From Beijerinckiaceae bacterium (lineage in GTDB: Bacteria > Pseudomonadota > Alphaproteobacteria > Rhizobiales > Beijerinckiaceae), in assembly GCA_022702195.1 (NCBI GenBank), contig JAKONB010000226.1, forward strand, positions 1 to 9,739: a DNA stretch of 9,739 nt. The letters are read 5' to 3'. The notes beneath the pieces are model-generated. The model was not told the DNA's origin. It searched no databases and was given only the letters and a program-made list of their open reading frames with translations. Positions 5,347 through 9,739 of the stretch are shown one piece after another. Position numbers and translations under genes: made by a program. Numbering within the stretch: the first letter of the stretch is position 1; every line of letters starts with the position of its first letter.

Positions 5347-7932
5347 TCAGCCGAGCGCTTCTTCGAGAAGCTGCGCCTCGGCCTCGGCCAGGATCTCGTC
5401 CGCCCCCTCGCCGTAGACCCGCTCGCGCCCGATCTCGAGCATGACGGACACGGAGAGCGGCGAGACGCGATCGAGCGCCTTGTGGATGATTCGCCCCTGG
5501 ATGCGCCTCAACATCACACCGAGGCGCTTCACGTCGAGGAGTCCGGTTGCCGCATCCTGGCGCGCGGCGCGCAGGAGGAGGTGGTCGGGCTGGTGCTTGC
5601 GCAGCACGTCGTAGACCAGATCGGTGGAGATCGTGACCTGGCGCCCGGTCTTGGCTTGGCCCGGATAGCGCCGCTCGATCAATCCCGCGATGACCGCGCA
5701 TTGGCGGAAGGTGCGCTTCATCATCGCCGATTCGTCGAGCCAGGCCTCCAGATCGTCGCCCAGCATGTCCTGCGCGAACAGGGCTTCGAGGAAGTCCGGC
5801 TCGAGGGCGATGCGCTCGCTCAGGTCGCGGGTCAGCCAGATGGCGATGCCGTAATCGTTGGCGGCAAAACCGAGCGGCCGCATCCGCGCCCGTTCGAGCC
5901 GGCGGGTGAGCAGCATGCCGAGCGTCTGATGGGCGAGGCGGCCCTCGAACGGAAACGCCGTGAGGTAGTGGCGGCCCGCGCGTGGAAAGGTCTCGACCAG
6001 GAGGTCGGTGGCTCCCGGCAGCAGCGAGCGGCTGCGCTGCTGCACGAGGTAATCCGCCACCTGCTTCGGCAGGCGGTCCCATTCGAACGGGTCGGCGATG
6101 ATCGCCCGCACCCGGGCCGCCAGGAAAGTCGAGATTGGGAACTTGGCGCCCGCGTAGGAGGGAATCGCCGGGTCGGTGCCGGGGCCGGCCCGCGTCGCCA
6201 GGGCCTCGTCCTCGGCGAGCCCCTCGAAGCGCAGGACCTCGCCGGCGAACAGGAAGGTGTCGCCCGGCGTGAGCGTATCGGCGAAGTCCTCCTCGATCTC
6301 GCCCAGAACCCGGCCGCCCTTGGGCAGGATTGCCCCCGGCTTGCCGCGTACCCCACGGGCCAGCCGCACCTTCACCTTGGCGGATTCGACGATGGTGCCG
6401 ACATTCATCCGGTATTGCTGCGCCGTGCGGGCGTCGCGCACCCGCCACAACCCGTCCGGACCGCGCTGGATCTTGGCGAAGCGCTCGTAGGCCCGCAGGG
6501 CGTAGCCGCCGGTGGCCACGTAATCGACCACCGCCTCGAAATCCTCCCAGCTCAGGGTCGCGTAGGGCGCGGCCGAGACGATCTCGGCATAGAGGGCGAG
6601 GGGGTCGAAGGCATCGGCGCAGGCCATGCCGAGGACGTGCTGGGCCAGCACGTCCGGGGCGCCGAGCCGCGCGTCCGGCGTGTCCTGGGCCGCTTCCTCG
6701 ACGGCATCGAGGGCCGCGCGGCATTCCAGCATCTCGAAGCGGTTGGCCGGGACCAGATAGGCCTTGGACGGCTCGTCCATCCGGTGGTTGGCGCGGCCGA
6801 TGCGCTGCATGATCCGGCTCGCCCCTTTCGGCGCACCGATATTCACCACGAGGTCGACGTCGCCCCAGTCGATGCCGAGATCGAGGGTGGCGGTGCAGAC
6901 GATGGCGCGCAATTGCCCCGCCGCCATGGCGGCCTCCACCCGGCGGCGCTGGCTGGCATCCAGCGAGCCGTGATGCAGGGCGATCGGGTAGCTCTCCTCG
7001 TTGATCCGCCACAGCTCCTGGAAGGTGTATTCCGCCTGGAGCCGGGTGTTGACGAAGACCAGGACGGTGCGGTGCCGCCCGATGAGATCGTAGATCGCCG
7101 GCATCGCCTGCCAGGCGGTGTGGCCGGCGAGCGGCAGCGTCAGGCCGGTCTCCAGCATGTGGAGATCGGGGGCGGCGCCGCCCTTCACCACCACGAGGTC
7201 GGCCATGGGGGGGAGCGCCGGTGTTTCTGAGGCCCGCGACGGTCCGCCGTCGACGGCCACAGCGTCGGTCGTCGTGCCGGGAAGCGGCCCCTGCGGCACG
7301 AGGTAACGCCGCAACTCGTCCGGCTCGCGCACGGTGGCGGAGAGGCCGATGGCGACGAGGCCGGGGCTCAGGCGATGAAGCCGGGCCAGCGCCAGGGAGA
7401 GCAGGTCGCCGCGCTTCGAGGTGACGAGGGCGTGCAGTTCATCGAGCACCACGCAACGCAGGGTCGCGAACAGGTCGGCCGCCTCGCGATGGGCGATGAG
7501 CAGGGCGAGCTGCTCGGGCGTGGTCAGCAGGATGTCGGGGGGCCGCTCGATCTGGCGGGTGCGCTTGTGCGAGGGCGTGTCGCCGGTGCGGGTCTCGACC
7601 CGGACGGAGAGGCCCATTTCGGCGATGGGCGCCTCCAGGTTGCGGGCGATGTCGACGGCCAGCGCCTTCAGGGGCGAGATGTAGAGCGTGTGCAGCCCGC
7701 GCGACTGTTTCGCGGGCGGCCTTTCGGCGAGCGCGGTGAGGCTCGGCAGGAAGCCCGCCAGGGTCTTGCCCGCCCCGGTGGGCGCCACCAGCAGGGCGGA
7801 GCGCCCGGCGCGGGCGATTCCCAGCAGGTCGAGCTGATGCGAACGCGGCGCCCAGCCGCGCGCGGCGAACCAAGCCGCGAACCGCTCGGGAAGCGGGTCG
7901 ATCCGAGGGCCGGACTTCCGCCGGGTGCTCAG
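5347..7932 (-). CDS. Ligase-associated DEXH-box (Lhr-like) DNA helicase, probable CTG start
   Basis: This is a superfamily 2 helicase of about 861 residues when started at CTG 7932-7930. Motifs in order, with approximate residues: Q-motif region with Gln33 (WAPRSHQLDLL), Walker A APTGAGKT (50-57), Ia SPLKAL (87-92), DELH (164-167), SAT (198-200), FVNTR (293-297), LDLGIDWGD (350-358) and QRIGRANH (376-383). Lhr-type and DEAD/H-associated C-terminal domains follow. Such helicases translocate on DNA and are encoded with PdeM, an exonuclease and an ATP-dependent ligase in the ligase-associated repair module. The first standard start codon in frame is GTG at 7788-7786, one residue before Walker A. 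That start would delete the Q-motif and first helix and cannot be right. No ATG, GTG or TTG exists in frame between the upstream stop (8098-8100) and 7788. The CTG overlaps the hydrolase TGA as CTGA and gives a natural-looking N-terminus (STRRKSGPRIDPLPERFAAW). The function is firm. The exact start is inferred. Confidence 0.9.
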   Translation of the reverse strand: MSTRRKSGPRIDPLPERFAAWFAARGWAPRSHQLDLLGIARAGRSALLVAPTGAGKTLAGFLPSLTALAERPPAKQSRGLHTLYISPLKALAVDIARNLEAPIAEMGLSVRVETRTGDTPSHKRTRQIERPPDILLTTPEQLALLIAHREAADLFATLRCVVLDELHALVTSKRGDLLSLALARLHRLSPGLVAIGLSATVREPDELRRYLVPQGPLPGTTTDAVAVDGGPSRASETPALPPMADLVVVKGGAAPDLHMLETGLTLPLAGHTAWQAMPAIYDLIGRHRTVLVFVNTRLQAEYTFQELWRINEESYPIALHHGSLDASQRRRVEAAMAAGQLRAIVCTATLDLGIDWGDVDLVVNIGAPKGASRIMQRIGRANHRMDEPSKAYLVPANRFEMLECRAALDAVEEAAQDTPDARLGAPDVLAQHVLGMACADAFDPLALYAEIVSAAPYATLSWEDFEAVVDYVATGGYALRAYERFAKIQRGPDGLWRVRDARTAQQYRMNVGTIVESAKVKVRLARGVRGKPGAILPKGGRVLGEIEEDFADTLTPGDTFLFAGEVLRFEGLAEDEALATRAGPGTDPAIPSYAGAKFPISTFLAARVRAIIADPFEWDRLPKQVADYLVQQRSRSLLPGATDLLVETFPRAGRHYLTAFPFEGRLAHQTLGMLLTRRLERARMRPLGFAANDYGIAIWLTRDLSERIALEPDFLEALFAQDMLGDDLEAWLDESAMMKRTFRQCAVIAGLIERRYPGQAKTGRQVTISTDLVYDVLRKHQPDHLLLRAARQDAATGLLDVKRLGVMLRRIQGRIIHKALDRVSPLSVSVMLEIGRERVYGEGADEILAEAEAQLLEEALG

Positions 7933-8891
7933 GCGAGGGCCATCAGGAACCGGTCGATCAATTCCAGAGCCCGCTCGGTCATGGCGCCGGGATAGCGGAC
8001 GAAGACGTGGCAGCCGCCCGGATAGATCGCCGTATGGCCGCCATTGCCCGCCGCCGCCCAGCGGGCGGACATGTAGAGCGTGTCGTCGAGGAGCGGGTCA
8101 TGCGTGCCCACCGTGAACAGGGCCGGGGGCAGGCCGCCGAGCTTGGCATAGAGCGGCGACACGTCGGGGCGCCGCCGGTCGATCCCGTCGCGCACGTAGT
8201 CGTTGGCGAAGGTGGTCAGATCGTGGGTGTTCACCACCAGGCGCTCGTCACCCCAGTTGCGCACGCTCGGGGTGAGGCCGAGATCGAAGAAGCCCGCATT
8301 GAGGTTGGCGCCCCGGAAGGCGCGGGGCATGGCGTGGCGGTCGCGCAGGCGCAGCAGGGTCATCACCGCCAGATGCGCGCCGGCCGATTCGCCGCCGATG
8401 GTCAGCGCCGAGACGCCGAACTCGGCCCGGCCAGGACCCGCGAGCCACAGGGCCGCCGCCTCGCAATCCTCCAGGGCCGCCGGATAGGGATGCTCCGGGG
8501 CGAGGCGGTATTCCACCGAGAGGCAGACGAAGCCGCAGGTGTCGGCGATGCGCTCCAGCCACGGATCCTGCTCGTCGGCGCTACCCCAGACCCAGCCGCC
8601 CCGGTGAATGTGCAGATAGGCGCCGCGCAGCTTGGCCCATTTCGTGCCGCTCGGGCGGATCACCCGCAGGTCGAGGGGACCGCCCGGCCCGTCGATGGTG
8701 ACGATCTCGGCGCGGGCGCTGCGCGGCATGGCCGGGGAGGCTTTTGTGCCCTGGCGGCGGCGGGCGCGGACCTCGGCGATCGGGATCGACCACGGATCGG
8801 CCTGCGCCGCGTGGGCGGCCACGATCTCGGCGTTGAGGCGCTTGGTCTCCGGATCGATCGTCGCCGGGTCGAACAGGGCGTGGTCGATCAT
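7929..8891 (-). CDS. Alpha/beta hydrolase, hormone-sensitive lipase (HSL) type esterase
   Basis: The protein has 320 residues from the ATG at 8891-8889, normal for HSL-family carboxylesterases. The nucleophile elbow is GESAG with Ser169. The acid is probably Asp265 (GTHDPLLDD) and the base His295 (GGCHVF). The supporting motif EYRLAPEHPYPAAL (127-140) is classic for the family. The oxyanion loop reads HRGGW (96-100) instead of HGGGW, so the first glycine is Arg while the two glycines that normally donate backbone hydrogen bonds remain. No signal peptide or membrane segment is seen, so it is probably cytoplasmic. It hydrolyses an ester or related substrate that cannot be named from the sequence. 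It leads the leftward unit, and its TGA overlaps the probable helicase CTG. The Shine-Dalgarno is weak: a six-codon frame (8908-8888) ends in an ATGA overlap with the start and might couple translation. Confidence 0.88.
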   Translation of the reverse strand: MIDHALFDPATIDPETKRLNAEIVAAHAAQADPWSIPIAEVRARRRQGTKASPAMPRSARAEIVTIDGPGGPLDLRVIRPSGTKWAKLRGAYLHIHRGGWVWGSADEQDPWLERIADTCGFVCLSVEYRLAPEHPYPAALEDCEAAALWLAGPGRAEFGVSALTIGGESAGAHLAVMTLLRLRDRHAMPRAFRGANLNAGFFDLGLTPSVRNWGDERLVVNTHDLTTFANDYVRDGIDRRRPDVSPLYAKLGGLPPALFTVGTHDPLLDDTLYMSARWAAAGNGGHTAIYPGGCHVFVRYPGAMTERALELIDRFLMALA

Positions 8892-9112
8892 GGTGCGGTT
8901 CGTTTCATCGTGAGAAGGTCTGGGTTAAGATTGGGCACGCTGCCGTGCATGGCCAGCCGGCGTCACGGTGGGAACCGGCCCAACGTCCGAGCCGGCATCC
9001 AGTTTCGCCGCACTGTGTCGCTCGCGTCACGGTTCCGCCCGGTTCGGCGGGTTGAGAGGAGGCCGACGCGCCCTCGCGGGCCGGGCCGGACGCGCCCCAA
9101 GGATCCACACGC

Positions 9113-9460
9113 ATGATCGCCGACAACGACCCTCGCCGTCCTCCGTCCTATCCGGGGCAGCCCTATGCGGGCAACGCCTATCCGGAGACGGGGCGGCGCT
9201 CCGCCCTGCGGCGCTTCCTCGGCGGCTCGCCCGCCACCGTGTTCGTGAAGCTGCTGTTCCTGTCGATCCTGGTCGGCGCCGTGATGGCCATGCTCGGCGT
9301 CACGCCGGGCCTGCTGTTCTGGCACGCCTACGACACGGCGCGTGCCCTGGTCGATCTCGGTCTGGAGACCTTCCACGATTTCGGCCGCTGGATCCTGGCC
9401 GGGGCTGTAGTGGTGGTGCCGCTCTGGCTGCTGTCGCGATTTTTCGCGGTGTCGAAGTAG
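9113..9460 (+). CDS. Small two-helix membrane protein, DUF6460-like
   Basis: The protein has 115 residues. An N-terminal polar, Pro/Tyr/Gly-rich segment (1-28) precedes RRSALRRFLGGSPATVFVKL, then a transmembrane helix at about 42-64 (through SILVGAVMAMLGVTP) and a second at about 93-109 (WILAGAVVVVPLWLL). The RRFLGGSP..V..KL....L.VG....LG..P pattern resembles the DUF6460 proteins of Hyphomicrobiales, whose function is unknown. I make that assignment from memory. The ATG at 9113 is supported by AAGGA at 9099-9103, 9 bases upstream. The gene is divergent from the hydrolase across a 221-base gap (8892-9112), which must hold the promoters for both; I could not identify convincing hexamers there. 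Downstream it meets the L,D-transpeptidase gene convergently. The gene appears intact. No catalytic residues are evident. Confidence 0.75.
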   Translation: MIADNDPRRPPSYPGQPYAGNAYPETGRRSALRRFLGGSPATVFVKLLFLSILVGAVMAMLGVTPGLLFWHAYDTARALVDLGLETFHDFGRWILAGAVVVVPLWLLSRFFAVSK

Positions 9461-9507
9461 ATTCCGTTCTCGATCGGTCGCCTTGGCCGGCAGGGTCGCG
9501 ACAGGCT

Positions 9508-9529
9508 CCCTCTCCCGTTCGGGAGAGGG
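9508..9529. repeat. REP-like palindrome CCCTCTCCC-GTTC-GGGAGAGGG
   Basis: A perfect 9-base-pair inverted repeat (9508-9516 with 9521-9529) encloses a GTTC loop, 48 bases after the DUF6460-like stop codon. This CCCTCTCCC...GGGAGAGGG form is a familiar dispersed intergenic palindrome in many proteobacterial genomes, usually found downstream of genes. A second perfect 12-base palindrome, CGCTCGCGAGCG, follows at 9536-9547. With no T-run it is more likely a dispersed repeat or mRNA 3'-end stabiliser than an intrinsic terminator. Only one copy is visible in this window, so dispersal is from general knowledge, not seen here. Confidence 0.6.
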
Positions 9530-9574
9530 GACGCGCGCTCGCGAGCGATCAGGAGGATCAGCCGAAGGCGATGT

Positions 9575-9604
9575 AAAAAAAGGGCCGGTGTTTCCACCGG
9601 CCCT
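9575..9604 (-). terminator. Rho-independent terminator of the L,D-transpeptidase gene
   Basis: Read on the minus strand, a 9-base-pair GC-rich stem (GGGCCGGTG / CACCGGCCC, 9595-9603 with 9582-9590) closes on a GAAA tetraloop and runs directly into seven T residues (9581-9575). An extra A-T pair extends the base. It starts about 27 bases after the transpeptidase stop codon at 9631. This is a textbook intrinsic terminator for leftward transcription. In the rightward direction the stem is followed by TTCGCC and would terminate poorly. Confidence 0.93.
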
Positions 9605-9630
9605 TCGCCCCCCGAACGGCGTCGCGGCGC

Positions 9631-9739
9631 TCAGCGCTGGACGATGACCTTCGAGCCCACCTTGGCGCGGGGGTAGAGATCGGCCACGTCGTCGTTGGTC
9701 ATGCGGATGCAGCCCGACGACACGGCGGTGCCGATGGTC
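9631..9739 (-). CDS. L,D-transpeptidase (YkuD/ErfK family), C-terminal fragment (5' end outside window)
   Basis: Only the last 35 or so codons are present, read leftward and ending in TGA at 9633-9631. The fragment begins TIGTAVSSGCIRMTNDDVAD and continues LYPRAKVGSKVIVQR. SSGCIRM carries the catalytic cysteine of the YkuD domain (codon at 9711-9709), and the following N-D-D-V-x-D-L-Y helix and GSKVIV strand complete the fold as in ErfK/YbiS/YnhG enzymes. These periplasmic enzymes form 3-3 peptidoglycan cross-links or attach proteins to peptidoglycan. The signal peptide and the conserved His region lie outside the window, so export and exact subtype cannot be judged. A strong intrinsic terminator follows at 9604-9575, so this gene ends its transcription unit. 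Confidence 0.93.
   Translation of the reverse strand, partial: TIGTAVSSGCIRMTNDDVADLYPRAKVGSKVIVQR

Noticed and set aside
4613..7012. A 799-codon minus-strand frame running across helicase and PdeM
   Set aside because: It is an out-of-frame shadow, rich in Arg, Pro and Gly. The helicase and PdeM motifs all lie in other frames.
5320..7230. A 636-codon plus-strand frame opposite the helicase gene
   Set aside because: It is antisense to well-conserved helicase motifs, and its own translation has no recognisable family and a composition typical of a shadow frame.
7439..7873. A minus-strand frame starting at TTG 7873 as an alternative helicase N-terminus joined by a frameshift
   Set aside because: Its translation is an Arg/Ala-rich shadow with no helicase motif. 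The Q-motif and Walker A sequences are already continuous in one frame, so no frameshift is needed.
9551..9576. A perfect AGGAGG (9551-9556) followed by ATG and at once TAA (9571-9576)
   Set aside because: A start-stop pair after a Shine-Dalgarno-like sequence is curious. It lies in a convergent 3' gap next to the terminator's A-run, with no downstream plus-strand gene to regulate, so chance is the simplest reading.

Overview
The window is high-GC chromosomal DNA with dense coding, ATGA/CTGA-type gene overlaps and a gene set typical of Alphaproteobacteria, order Hyphomicrobiales (Rhizobiales). Methylobacteriaceae is my best guess. That guess rests on protein style (a PodJ-like Sel1 protein, DUF3429, a DUF6460-like protein, a ligase-associated helicase with PdeM, and a YkuD transpeptidase), not on a database search. 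I see no tRNA, rRNA, CRISPR array, transposase or phage gene.

Layout, left to right. (1) Positions 1-427, minus strand: the N-terminal 142 codons of an acyl-CoA dehydrogenase with the DmdC-like N-terminal extension. (2) Positions 428-710: a divergent intergenic region with an AT-rich candidate promoter facing left and a CtrA-like TTAA-N7-TTTACC box facing right. (3) Positions 711-3968, plus strand: a 1085-residue protein with a PodJ-type N-terminal motif, a long helical region, one membrane helix and four periplasmic Sel1 repeats. It lacks the C-terminal peptidoglycan-binding domain of classical PodJ. (4) Positions 4137-4574, plus strand: a small DUF3429 membrane protein. (5) Positions 4591-8891, minus strand: a compact leftward three-gene unit. 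It contains an HSL-family alpha/beta hydrolase, then a ligase-associated DEXH-box helicase that overlaps the hydrolase stop codon, then the metallophosphoesterase PdeM 3-6 bases further on. (6) Positions 9113-9460, plus strand: a two-helix membrane protein resembling DUF6460. (7) Positions 9461-9630: a REP-like palindrome and a clear intrinsic terminator that reads leftward. (8) Positions 9631-9739, minus strand: the C-terminus of an L,D-transpeptidase with its catalytic Cys motif.

Two themes can be drawn. The helicase-PdeM pair is the core of the 'ligase-associated DNA damage response' module, but the ligase and exonuclease usually found with it are absent and an esterase-like gene leads the operon instead. 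The PodJ-like protein and the L,D-transpeptidase both relate to cell-envelope and polarity functions, though nothing in the sequence links them directly. Most of the window is ordinary housekeeping and accessory chromosome. The points most worth a second look are the helicase's missing canonical start codon, where CTG is the best candidate, and the PodJ-like architecture without a peptidoglycan-binding domain under a possible CtrA site.
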